NCBI GenBank assembly: GCA_905182125.1
Contig: CAJJAV010000003.1
Coordinates: 62,001 to 126,000 of the forward strand
Length of the DNA: 64,000 bases
Direction of reading: 5' to 3'
Source of the DNA: an uncultured Candidatus Poseidoniales archaeon
GTDB lineage: Archaea; Thermoplasmatota; Poseidoniia; Poseidoniales; Poseidoniaceae
In this document: one piece after another, positions 43,950-52,147 of the stretch
Layout of the letters: every line of letters begins with the position of its first letter
How positions within the stretch are numbered: the stretch's first letter is position 1
Position numbers and translations under genes: made by a program
The notes under the pieces: model-generated
What the model was told of the DNA's origin: nothing
Databases searched by the model: none
The model's input: only the letters and a program-made list of their open reading frames with translations

Positions 43950-46900
43950 TCATTCGATGACTCGAATCATCGTTTGACATTTTGGACATGTGAATCTAAA
44001 CGGCGGTTCGCTGCTTCGCGGGACGCCGAGTCGTGCCTCGCATGAAGGGCAGCTGACTTTACCGGCTTCCATCCTGCACTCATTGTATCCAAGATCGGCT
44101 TGATCGCCCTTTTCTTCCGACAACACTTCTTCGGTCGTTTCTGAATCATCTTCATCAGTTTCGGAACCAGGACGGCGCACGTACAGTACCAAAGCGAGCA
44201 AGAGTGCAAAGCCCCATCCACCAAACAGTGCATTGAGCGTTGTTGATTGATCAAGTTGGAAGCCCAGTGGGAGCGTGACGCCTTGAGGCGGTTCAGCAGG
44301 CCCAGCGATCTTCACTGCAAACGCTGGTGATTGACTTGAGGCAGTGGTCGAGGTAGCGTCGATGGTGAACGTGGCTTTGATGAAGAGGTCAGCGACTTCT
44401 TTGGCTTGAACGTCAGAGGTAAGGGTGAGTTCATACTCGACGGTGGCGAAGGGGGCCAAAACGAACGAGGTGGTGGATTCATTGTCGATGTAACGGGACC
44501 ATTGTGCAATCAACATTGCGGAGCCGTCGCCGCCGTAATCCACGACACCACTTACCTGAGTGTTGGCGAGGTTCGTCACCGTGACCACAATGGTGGTGCC
44601 ACCCGAATAAGGAACGCCATAGGATTGGGCATTTGTTGTAATTGCGAGGATATTGTCAGCGTCCCAAGAGGGTTCAACTGTGTAAATCTCGGTGTAACTT
44701 TGAACATATTCTGATCGGGCTGAACTCGTGACTCGGAACTTCAATTCACCCAGCCCTGATTGAGCATCTTCGTTGATGAGGCACGACCATGCAACTGCTG
44801 ACGATGAGGCCCCTGCCTCTAGGTTGAGCAACCCAGTAACGCCACAGTCCATGCCCACGGTGGTGAGCAAGAGTTGGTCCATACCGGTCCCAGTGTTCTG
44901 GACAACAACCGTACCACGAATACTTTCCCCTGGTTGGGCTTGATCGTCGTCTGCAATTACAGTGATTTCTGCACCAGCCACCTGTGGGCGAACCGTGATG
45001 TTGCGGTGATCTTCAACACCGCCATCGTTGCCAGATGAAGCTCGAAGCGCAATGGTTACGCCGTTTAGAGGAGCACCCGTAGCCATTTCTCGAACCGTCA
45101 AAACCACGGTGGAAGTGGCACCGGCCTCAATCGAAACAGAGGTTGTGGAAAGGCTGTAGGAAAACCAATTCATATCGCCATCGTCCACGATGTTGAATTG
45201 GATGATATCAGTCGATGTCCCGAGGTTCGTGACATCAAACATCACTGAAGCATTGTTGGAGGGACCCGCAACCACTGCATCGTTTGCGCTTGTGACAAGC
45301 ACTGAAAAGCGATCTTGAATTTGTACATCGATGCTTTGGGTTGCCGTTGCTCCCGAACCACCGAACCCGAAGGTGATTGGATGGGTTGCTGGTTGTGCAT
45401 TGTTAGCAAGGCTGAGGTTGAGATAGACCTCGGCTGAGGCGCCGACTTCCAACATCATCGATGTTTGGCTGATCTCGGCTTGCACAGAGGCAGGAAGGCC
45501 TGAAAGCGAGGCGACAACGGAAACGTTCCCAGTCCCCGTGTTGACCAATGTGAACATGGTTGAGCTCTCGCCACCAGGTTGAACCAAGATTCGACCATCC
45601 AGTGGACCAGACAGTTCGATCTTCGTGGTCGGGAGAACTTCGACATCAATCGAAGTTGTTGCCGTCACGCCACCTCTGACCACTTCGAACGATTGCGCAA
45701 AGAAGCCAACGACATCAGGCTGCGCTGTGGTTTCGAGGCTCCATATTCCGACGTCCCCAGCAGCAACAAGCACTTCGCTTTGGGAGGTGAGTTGCGTTGA
45801 AAGGTTTGAGTGTCCAAGGATTTGTAACACAAAGGTTCGTTCTTCACTGCCGTTGTTTGTCAAGTGAATTTCATAGGCTGTTGTTGTGCCAGGCGTGACC
45901 TCAATTGAGGCAACTGAACTGTCTAAATCAAACACAATGAGTTCATCCACCTGAAGGGTGAAAGTTGCACCCTCTGAGAAACGACCGAGGTTTTCGGGAG
46001 TCGAACCGCTGAGGTGGAAGTCGCATGAATCCGATGTGGTTGCTGTCGATTCAACATCGACTTGAATCGCCAAATCAATCACTGCGTTCGGGGCGAAGTC
46101 CAAAGTCGATGCACTTGGAAGGGAGAAGGTACACGGGCCGCCAACCTCCGACAAATTCCAATCATAGTCAACTTGAGCGTTTCCTGTGTTGGTCACCTGT
46201 ACGGTTGTGCTGACGGTTGTCCCTGGAATGAAATCCGCCTCTTGGGCAAGCCAGACCAGACCGAGGTTGTGCTCCTCATCGACATGAACCACAATCAGCG
46301 TGGAGGTGCTGATGTTGCCCTGGGTCGAGCCAGCAAACAAGCGGAACCCGTAGTAATCTGGAACGACATCTGCTGGAACTGTCACTTGGAGCGTCGCTTG
46401 TTGTGATGAACCAGCACCCATGTTGTCGAATTGGTCATCAACCCATTGTACATTCCAGCCAGCAGGAATTCCGCCACCGAGACCGCGGGAAGAAGAAGCG
46501 GCCGTGATGCTTGAAGACCATGGATAATCAAGTTGAGAAGTTTCGTTGAACACCGTTGCTGCGGCCGCTTGTTGCAACTGAAGTTTGATGGTGCTGTTGA
46601 GAGCCACTGTGTCGTTTGAGCCGACTGGCGAAGTTCCCGTCATTGTCGCATGCAAAACGCAAGCGGCGAGGTAGCTACCAGCCAAGGATGGGTGGCTACC
46701 ATCGCTGCCATAGAGATCGTAGAACAAGTTCCCGCTCATGGAAGCATTGACGCCACCAGCCATTACCTCATCGTGAATGTGTTTGAAAGCAAGTCCAACC
46801 GGTGCAACCCAAACCGTCGCACCAGTCGCCGTCATGTTGGATTGGTAGTCGAGGTAGCCGGAAGTCAAGCGGTCCTGCATAACGGTGAAGTTCGAGTAAA

Positions 46901-48002
46901 GCATTGGGTTCAATGGATCCCCATTACGCCGTCCCCAAGTCATGAACAGGACAGATTCTGAGCCTTCATCATCGATGGCTTGGGCGAGGTGAACTGCACC
47001 ATCTTTGCTGGCAATCCAAGATGAAGTGGTGCGATTGAAACCTGGCACTTGGCTTTGATCTTGGAGAACGACATAGTCCCAATCGATGTTGGCATCTCGA
47101 AGCGTGGTGTTGGAAACATGCCCGGAGGTGTTGACATCATCCCAATGTTGGGCAAGGCGTCGTCCACCCGGCGTGATTGCATCAGCGTTGAGCACACCCA
47201 TTGATTCAAGCAAAGCGTTGAGGCTGTTGACCGAAGTGTAACTGTTGCCATACATCATCACATTTGACAGCGAGGTTGTGTTGTTGCCGCCGGTGTTGTT
47301 GCCGCCGGTGTTGTTGCCGCCGGTGTTGTTGCCGCCAGTGTTGTTGCCGCCGGTGTTGTTGCCGCCGGTGTTGTTGCCGCCGGTGTTGTTGCCGCCAGTG
47401 TTGTTCGCACTTTGAGCGATCCACCATGCAGACAAATCAGGTTCATATTCGACATCGAGCAGCAATGTGTCGCTGACTGAACCGGCATTGGTGACGTCGA
47501 TTGTGTAGTTCTCAGTGGCCCCAGCATCCATCATGGCAAGCGAAGTGCCCATGGTGTCGAATCCAAGGAGGGGTGAATAAGAGGGCGCGACGCTAACATA
47601 CACCGTAATCATCGAAGTGATGCCTTGATCTGGCTCAGTGACATGAACATTAAATGAGCCGCTGTCTGCGGGCACGGCACCAGTGGAAAGCTGGATCACC
47701 ACAGTGGTGTTCCGACTCCACGTAGGGAAGACGTTTGAGACAACATCTTCGCTGGCGTTGACGGCCCAAACAGCGGATAAGCCGCTCGAATCGATGGAAA
47801 TGTTGTACGATTCAATCGACGAGCCATTGTTTTCAATTTCAAGGGTCACGTTTGTTGACTCTCCAGCTTGGAGGACAGCATGGTGTGTGTCTACGTCAAG
47901 CAAAATAGCGCTGTGCGCTGAAGCAGGCATTGCCAACGGAGCAAGGCTTGCCATGACCAGGATGAAGACAAAGGCCACGGCGCGAGGGGAGCGAGACGAC
48001 AT
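43950..48002 (-). CDS. Giant surface protein with SGNH hydrolase domain, NTGGN linker and C-terminal zinc ribbon
   Basis: The 1350-residue product has a signal peptide (residues 8-28) and two CARDB/NPCBM-like sandwiches. An eight-unit Asn-Thr-Gly-Gly-Asn linker (about 200-241) follows. Residues about 248-494 look like an SGNH/GDSL hydrolase: MMYGNSYTSVNSL with the nucleophile Ser, YVVLQDQSQVPG, and YGSDGSHPSLAGSYLAA with the Asp-x-x-His pair. Seven or more further beta-sandwich modules follow, with many N-glycosylation sequons. A membrane helix (about residue 1260-1280) precedes a cytoplasmic zinc ribbon CPSCEARLG/CPKCQTM at the very end. It would hydrolyse esters or deacetylate polymers outside the cell. 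Confidence 0.78.
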   Translation of the reverse strand: MSSRSPRAVAFVFILVMASLAPLAMPASAHSAILLDVDTHHAVLQAGESTNVTLEIENNGSSIESYNISIDSSGLSAVWAVNASEDVVSNVFPTWSRNTTVVIQLSTGAVPADSGSFNVHVTEPDQGITSMITVYVSVAPSYSPLLGFDTMGTSLAMMDAGATENYTIDVTNAGSVSDTLLLDVEYEPDLSAWWIAQSANNTGGNNTGGNNTGGNNTGGNNTGGNNTGGNNTGGNNTGGNNTTSLSNVMMYGNSYTSVNSLNALLESMGVLNADAITPGGRRLAQHWDDVNTSGHVSNTTLRDANIDWDYVVLQDQSQVPGFNRTTSSWIASKDGAVHLAQAIDDEGSESVLFMTWGRRNGDPLNPMLYSNFTVMQDRLTSGYLDYQSNMTATGATVWVAPVGLAFKHIHDEVMAGGVNASMSGNLFYDLYGSDGSHPSLAGSYLAACVLHATMTGTSPVGSNDTVALNSTIKLQLQQAAAATVFNETSQLDYPWSSSITAASSSRGLGGGIPAGWNVQWVDDQFDNMGAGSSQQATLQVTVPADVVPDYYGFRLFAGSTQGNISTSTLIVVHVDEEHNLGLVWLAQEADFIPGTTVSTTVQVTNTGNAQVDYDWNLSEVGGPCTFSLPSASTLDFAPNAVIDLAIQVDVESTATTSDSCDFHLSGSTPENLGRFSEGATFTLQVDELIVFDLDSSVASIEVTPGTTTAYEIHLTNNGSEERTFVLQILGHSNLSTQLTSQSEVLVAAGDVGIWSLETTAQPDVVGFFAQSFEVVRGGVTATTSIDVEVLPTTKIELSGPLDGRILVQPGGESSTMFTLVNTGTGNVSVVASLSGLPASVQAEISQTSMMLEVGASAEVYLNLSLANNAQPATHPITFGFGGSGATATQSIDVQIQDRFSVLVTSANDAVVAGPSNNASVMFDVTNLGTSTDIIQFNIVDDGDMNWFSYSLSTTSVSIEAGATSTVVLTVREMATGAPLNGVTIALRASSGNDGGVEDHRNITVRPQVAGAEITVIADDDQAQPGESIRGTVVVQNTGTGMDQLLLTTVGMDCGVTGLLNLEAGASSSAVAWSCLINEDAQSGLGELKFRVTSSARSEYVQSYTEIYTVEPSWDADNILAITTNAQSYGVPYSGGTTIVVTVTNLANTQVSGVVDYGGDGSAMLIAQWSRYIDNESTTSFVLAPFATVEYELTLTSDVQAKEVADLFIKATFTIDATSTTASSQSPAFAVKIAGPAEPPQGVTLPLGFQLDQSTTLNALFGGWGFALLLALVLYVRRPGSETDEDDSETTEEVLSEEKGDQADLGYNECRMEAGKVSCPSCEARLGVPRSSEPPFRFTCPKCQTMIRVIE
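47281..47400. repeat. 15-base minisatellite, eight copies as two identical 60-base blocks
   Basis: The unit TTGTTGCCGCCGGTG (minus strand codes for the Asn-Thr-Gly-Gly-Asn linker) occurs eight times. Every fourth unit ends CCAGTG instead of CCGGTG, and bases 47281-47340 and 47341-47400 are identical. A four-unit block was therefore duplicated recently. The linker length should vary between strains. Confidence 0.95.
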
Positions 48003-48043
48003 AAGACCAAGTCAAGCCACCAATGCATACCACTTGAGTGAAT

Positions 48044-48058
48044 CGGCCCTACGGGCCG
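48044..48058. other. Palindrome between metK and the giant surface gene
   Basis: CGGCCC, three bases TAC, then GGGCCG form a perfect GC-rich hairpin in the 90 bases between the two minus-strand genes. On the minus strand a T-run GTTTTTTG lies just upstream of it, so transcript termination after metK or a regulator site are both possible. Confidence 0.4.
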
Positions 48059-48092
48059 TCAAAAAACGACTTTAAGGGCTAAAATTAGACCA

Positions 48093-49331
48093 TCAATTCT
48101 GGAGGAGATTCAGCCGTTGTTCATCAATAAGTTCCCAAGGAAATGTTCCGTTTACGCCTGGTGTGCGACCGAAGTGACCACCGGCAGCTGTCACCGAGTA
48201 AATGGGACGAAGTAAGTTCAAATCCTGAGCAATGGCACCGGGCCTAAAGTCAAAGGTTGAACGCACACGTTGTGTTATCTCTCGATCAGCCAATGCTGAT
48301 GTCCCAAAGGTCTCGACTCGAACACTGACAGGTTCAGCAACACCGATGACGTAAGCCAGTTGAATCTCACACCGTTCGGCGATGCCTGCAGCAACCACGT
48401 GCTTTGCAGCCCAACGAGCGGCGTATGCTGCAGAACGATCAACTTTCGAGGGGTCTTTTCCAGAGAAAGCGCCACCACCATGACGGCCCATGCCCCCATA
48501 GGTGTCAACAATGATTTTCCTTCCAGTCAAGCCTGCGTCAGAGTATGGACCTCCTGGGTCTGCGAACCGCCCTGTTCCATTAACGACAAGCGTGTAGTTC
48601 TGATCCAGCAACTCCGAAGGGATGGCGTGTTCGACAACATGTCGGCGTATTTCGCTGCGAACATGGGCGAGTTCTTCGACCTCTGAACCACCGAATTGAT
48701 CTTTGAGAGCCTTATCGTGTTGGATAGCGATGATGACGGTATGAACCCTTGACACAGCATCGCTTTCGTCATATTCCACCGTGACCTGAGATTTTCCATC
48801 CGGCCGAACCCAAGGCAGAATACCTTCTTCGCGAACTGCGGTCAAGCGGCGTGTAAGCCGTTGCGAAAGGGCTGCTGCGAGTGGAAAGTACCGGCCCTTG
48901 AGGCTCTCAAATGCTTCGGTTTCTGTGCAGGCATAGCCGAACATCAAGCCTTGATCGCCAGCACCTTGCGAGAGACCATCCTTGTTCACACCTTGAGCGA
49001 TGTTGGATGACTGAGTGGTGATGTGGACCTGAACTTCAGTCCACTTTGAGGACGCCGCATCCATACCGATGTCATGTGAATCATACCCCACTTTAAGGGC
49101 GGCTTTACGGGCCACTGCTTCATAATCAGGAGCGCTTCCATCGAGGGAAACTTCGCCAGCGAGAACAATCAATCCCATCTCTTCTTTTCCTTTCACGCAG
49201 GTTTCAACCGCAACACGAGCGTTTGCATCAACCGCCAAGCAGGCATCGACAATAGCATCGGAGATGGTGTCACACAATTTGTCAGGGTGCCCGCAGGTCA
49301 CGGATTCGGAAGAGAACAAGTCGCCTGTCAT
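48093..49331 (-). CDS. metK: S-adenosylmethionine synthetase, bacterial/eukaryotic MetK type
   Basis: MetK makes SAM from ATP and methionine. Signatures are SSESVTCGHPDKLCDTISDA at the N-terminus, GAGDQGLMFGYA (the MAT consensus hexapeptide region), GRFADPGGPYSDAGLTGRK and GGGAFSGKDPSKVDRSAAYA. These belong to the bacterial/eukaryotic family; most archaea use a much more divergent archaeal MAT. The ATG at 49331 gives 412 residues. TATATG at 49354 on the minus strand lies 25 bases upstream, so translation probably starts at the transcript's first base. It is divergent from aspS. Confidence 0.96.
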   Translation of the reverse strand: MTGDLFSSESVTCGHPDKLCDTISDAIVDACLAVDANARVAVETCVKGKEEMGLIVLAGEVSLDGSAPDYEAVARKAALKVGYDSHDIGMDAASSKWTEVQVHITTQSSNIAQGVNKDGLSQGAGDQGLMFGYACTETEAFESLKGRYFPLAAALSQRLTRRLTAVREEGILPWVRPDGKSQVTVEYDESDAVSRVHTVIIAIQHDKALKDQFGGSEVEELAHVRSEIRRHVVEHAIPSELLDQNYTLVVNGTGRFADPGGPYSDAGLTGRKIIVDTYGGMGRHGGGAFSGKDPSKVDRSAAYAARWAAKHVVAAGIAERCEIQLAYVIGVAEPVSVRVETFGTSALADREITQRVRSTFDFRPGAIAQDLNLLRPIYSVTAAGGHFGRTPGVNGTFPWELIDEQRLNLLQN

Positions 49332-49352
49332 GCATCCGCGCCTCAACCGGCG

Positions 49353-49358
49353 GTATAT
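49353..49358 (-). promoter_or_regulatory. Putative TATA box of metK (leaderless)
   Basis: On the minus strand TCATATACC is centred about 25 bases before the ATG at 49331. With archaeal spacing the transcript would begin at the start codon. Confidence 0.5.
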
Positions 49359-49412
49359 GAATGCAACGCCTATTCCGCACCCCACTTATTCCTAAAGAGA
49401 ATAAAAGGAGCG

Positions 49413-49420
49413 TTTATACC
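49413..49420 (+). promoter_or_regulatory. Putative TATA box of aspS
   Basis: TTTATACC is centred near 49416, preceded by purine-rich AAAAGGAGCG that could serve as BRE. Transcription would begin near 49442, before both candidate ATGs of aspS. Confidence 0.45.
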
Positions 49421-49489
49421 CCATTTGGCACGAACGACGCTTGTGATTGAAACGAATGGTTGATGGCCTACACACGACGCCGTCGATGC

Positions 49490-50896
49490 ATGACCACCTG
49501 GGTTGCCACCGCATATCGAACACATACCTTGGGCCAAATTCAAGCGGAAGGGGCTGATTTGATCGGTCAAGTTGTCACCGTCGCAGGATTCATGGAGGCG
49601 AACCGTGGCAAGGGCGCCATCTGCTTTGTTGATTTGCGTGACGGAACTGGCACAACTCAAATTTTCCTTAAGGGCGACAATGTTGGTGATGAAGCACTGG
49701 ACTTGGTCCAGCGGATGACCCGTGAATCAACGCTCCAATTCACTGGAACTGTCTCACAAAAGCGCCCTCCAAAGGCCAAAGAAGGCGAACCAACCCCGCC
49801 TCCCGCCTACGAAGTTGTTGCTGCTTCTGTTGTCGTTATTGCTCGAGCTGAAGCACCCCTTCCACTCGGCGTAACCGACACCGTCCACGTAGCCCTTGAT
49901 ACACGGCTTGACAATCGATTCCTCGATTTGCGCCGTGCTCACGTCAACGCCATGTTCCGCCTGCGGGGCAAGGTGCTTCAATACGGTCGAGAGGCTTTGA
50001 TTTCGGAAGGATTTTTTGAAACCCACACGCCCAAGATCGTTGCAACAGCGACCGAAGGTGGTACGGACTTGTTTCCAATGATGTACTTCGATACTCCAGC
50101 GTTCCTAAACCAATCACCACAGTTGTTCAAGCAACTGTGCATGTCTGGTGGATTGGAAAGGGTGTTCGAAGTTGGACCCGCATTCCGAGCCGAGAAGCAC
50201 GATACATACCGGCACCTCAACGAATTCATCTCCTTTGATATTGAAACATCTTGGGCCAATGACGATGATGTGATGGGCGTGCTAGAGCGAATGATTCACC
50301 ACATCTGGAAGTCTGTTGCCACTGATGAAGCGTGCATTGCTCACATCGACACCATCAACGCATATCGCGCCAGCCAAGAGGAGGAGGCAATCGAAGTCAT
50401 CGTACCTGAACTGCCCTTCCCTCGCCTCTCGTACTGCGATGCTATTGCCACAATCAAAGCCAAAGGTGGTTCGATTGAATGGGGCGATGACATCGATGCA
50501 GAAAATTCTGATTTGCTGGCTGACGACCTGCCGCAATTCTACTTCCTTCCTCGCTGGCCAATGGAACTTAAGCCCTTTTACATCCACCATGTCGATGGGG
50601 AAATGGGAAGCACTGGAAAGCAACTTAGTCGAGGATTTGACCTCAACTTTGGTCGCGATGAACTTACTTCTGGAGGCCAACGTGAGCATCGCATCGATGT
50701 CCTGATCGAGAACCTCAAGGACATGGAGTTAGATCCAGAAGAATTCGAATTTTATGTGGCTGGTTTCCGTCATGGAGTCCCACCTCATGCAGGTTGGGGG
50801 CTCGGTGTTGAGCGGATCCTCATGAAACTCACAGGTGCAAAGAACGTGCGGGAAACAGTGTTGTTCCCACGTGATCGACGCCGAGTGAGCCCCTGA
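49490..50896 (+). CDS. aspS: Aspartyl-tRNA synthetase, archaeal type
   Basis: The enzyme charges tRNA-Asp, and in many archaea also tRNA-Asn. The N-terminal OB-fold is AYRTHTLGQI to TVSQKRPP. The class II core has NRFLDLRRAHVNAMFRLRG, TPKIVATATEGGTDLF, FLNQSPQLFKQL, GPAFRAEKHDTYRHLNEF (motif 2) and GWGLGVERILMKLTG (motif 3). FGRDELTSGGQREHRID places it in the archaeal AspRS group. ATG at 49490 is chosen; ATG at 49463 would add nine basic residues. Whether it discriminates Asp from Asn cannot be decided without an AsnRS or GatCAB survey of the genome. Confidence 0.92.
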   Translation: MTTWVATAYRTHTLGQIQAEGADLIGQVVTVAGFMEANRGKGAICFVDLRDGTGTTQIFLKGDNVGDEALDLVQRMTRESTLQFTGTVSQKRPPKAKEGEPTPPPAYEVVAASVVVIARAEAPLPLGVTDTVHVALDTRLDNRFLDLRRAHVNAMFRLRGKVLQYGREALISEGFFETHTPKIVATATEGGTDLFPMMYFDTPAFLNQSPQLFKQLCMSGGLERVFEVGPAFRAEKHDTYRHLNEFISFDIETSWANDDDVMGVLERMIHHIWKSVATDEACIAHIDTINAYRASQEEEAIEVIVPELPFPRLSYCDAIATIKAKGGSIEWGDDIDAENSDLLADDLPQFYFLPRWPMELKPFYIHHVDGEMGSTGKQLSRGFDLNFGRDELTSGGQREHRIDVLIENLKDMELDPEEFEFYVAGFRHGVPPHAGWGLGVERILMKLTGAKNVRETVLFPRDRRRVSP

Positions 50897-50941
50897 TTTG
50901 AAAGGACGAGCCTTCAAGAACCTCCCCCCGATGGGCGAGAT

Positions 50942-51607
50942 ATGCACGAACTCATCTATTTCGACTCACCAGGCTACGCTGAACCAATCCGCTTTTGCTT
51001 GGAAATTTCCCAAGTACCATGGAAGAACACAACCGTCGATTGGGATGGTTACCTCGCTCTCAAGAACAGTGGCGAATTGCCTTGGGGCTTCTTGCCGATC
51101 TTGAAAACCCCTCAAGGCACACTGGCGGAATCAAACGCTTTAGTGCGCTACGCAGCAGCCGTTGCAGGCCTTGAGCCCGAGGACCTCTTTGTCCGAGGAA
51201 AAGTGGATGAACTCATCGAACTGATGAATGGATGGCGTGCTGATTTTTCCCCGACCTTCTACATCGACGACCTCGATGAGAAAATCGCTGCCCGCAAAGC
51301 CCTGTTTGCTGAAGACGGGAAAGTCCACCTCGGACTTTTGGACCTCGAAAAGATCTACACGGCTTCGGCTACTGGCTGGCTCGCTGGTACGGAGGACATG
51401 ACGCTAGCCGATGTCCAAGCTTTCATGAACGTCTTTATGATGTTCTCAGGGCAGTTTGACGGAATCGATGCCACGATGTTACAACCTTACCCTGGGTTGC
51501 TCAAGTTCCATGACTTTATGGCCAACGATGAACGGGTGAAAGCCTACTACGATTACGAAGACGAACTGCGTTGGGTGTTCAAACCCGGTGCATTCGCTAC
51601 CAAGTAA
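50942..51607 (+). CDS. Glutathione S-transferase-like protein
   Basis: GSTs have an N-terminal thioredoxin-fold domain and an all-helical C-terminal domain. The N-terminal part resembles sigma/mu-type enzymes: LIYFDSPGYAEPIRFCLEIS, followed by VDWDGYLALKNSGELPWG, the cis-Pro site FLPILKTPQG and LAESNALVRYAAAVAGL with the glutathione-binding Glu-Ser. The helical half contains TADVQAFMNV-like DMTLADVQAFMNVFMMF. Tyr at residue 6 is the likely activating residue. The length of 221 residues is normal. Archaea generally lack glutathione, so the thiol used is open. It converges with a glutathione peroxidase gene, the stops being 2 bases apart. Confidence 0.82.
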   Translation: MHELIYFDSPGYAEPIRFCLEISQVPWKNTTVDWDGYLALKNSGELPWGFLPILKTPQGTLAESNALVRYAAAVAGLEPEDLFVRGKVDELIELMNGWRADFSPTFYIDDLDEKIAARKALFAEDGKVHLGLLDLEKIYTASATGWLAGTEDMTLADVQAFMNVFMMFSGQFDGIDATMLQPYPGLLKFHDFMANDERVKAYYDYEDELRWVFKPGAFATK

Positions 51608-51609
51608 GT

Positions 51610-52065
51610 TCAAACCAAGTCTTCAGGTTCGTCCCGTGAAGTGAAGCGGGCCACATTGCCGGCTGCATCGATCACGAACTTCGCAAAGTTCCAACGAACA
51701 TCGCCCGTGTAACCACTGGCATCAGATGATGTGGAAAGGGTCTGGAAAAGCGGAGCAGCCTCATCACCTTTGACGTCAATTTTTGCCATTAGAGGGAAAT
51801 TAACGTTGAATTTGGATTCAGTGAATGAACAGATTTCTTCATGTGTGCCTGGTTCTTGAGCACCATATTGGTTGCATGGGAAGCCAACAACGGTCACTCC
51901 GTCTTGTGTCGAAAGTGTTTGCAAACCAGCGTATTGCCGAGTGAAACCACAGGCGCTTGCAACGTTTACAACGACCCAAGAAGAGGTTGTGTCATCACCA
52001 AGGTGTCGCAGGGTGGTTGCTTCGCCGTTCATGTTTAGAAATTCGATGTCGAGGGGATTGGTCAT
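51610..52065 (-). CDS. Glutathione/thioredoxin peroxidase (Cys type)
   Basis: These enzymes reduce hydroperoxides with glutathione or thioredoxin. Signatures are VVNVASACGFTRQYAGLQ with the peroxidatic Cys (selenocysteine in animals), VVGFPCNQYGAQEPG with the resolving Cys and active-site Gln, and VRWNFAKFVIDAAG with the active-site Trp/Asn. The ATG at 52065 gives 151 residues, the normal size; the frame further upstream is non-conserved and overlaps the hydrolase promoter. Presence of the second Cys (FPC) suggests thioredoxin may be the real reductant. Confidence 0.92.
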   Translation of the reverse strand: MTNPLDIEFLNMNGEATTLRHLGDDTTSSWVVVNVASACGFTRQYAGLQTLSTQDGVTVVGFPCNQYGAQEPGTHEEICSFTESKFNVNFPLMAKIDVKGDEAAPLFQTLSTSSDASGYTGDVRWNFAKFVIDAAGNVARFTSRDEPEDLV

Positions 52066-52147
52066 GATGTTACGCAGATGTGCACCTCTCTTGAACTCTT
52101 GCCGGTTTGAGGCAAGGGTGATAGGCGGGGGGCGGTCAAAGCCGTTC

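Noticed and set aside
47281-47400. Possible CRISPR array
   Set aside because: The units are contiguous 15-base copies without spacers and encode a protein linker in frame, so they are a minisatellite. No cas genes are present in the window.
47264-47476. Cys/Arg-rich open frame (repeats of CCCRRCC) opposite the NTGGN linker
   Set aside because: It is only the complement of the 15-base repeat in the giant surface gene. Repeats of low complexity open all frames, and no start context or family match supports it.
51872-52147. Long upstream frame of the alpha/beta hydrolase
   Set aside because: The extra 92 codons run through the glutathione peroxidase gene on the other strand and have no hydrolase similarity; ATG at 52148 precedes the conserved fold.
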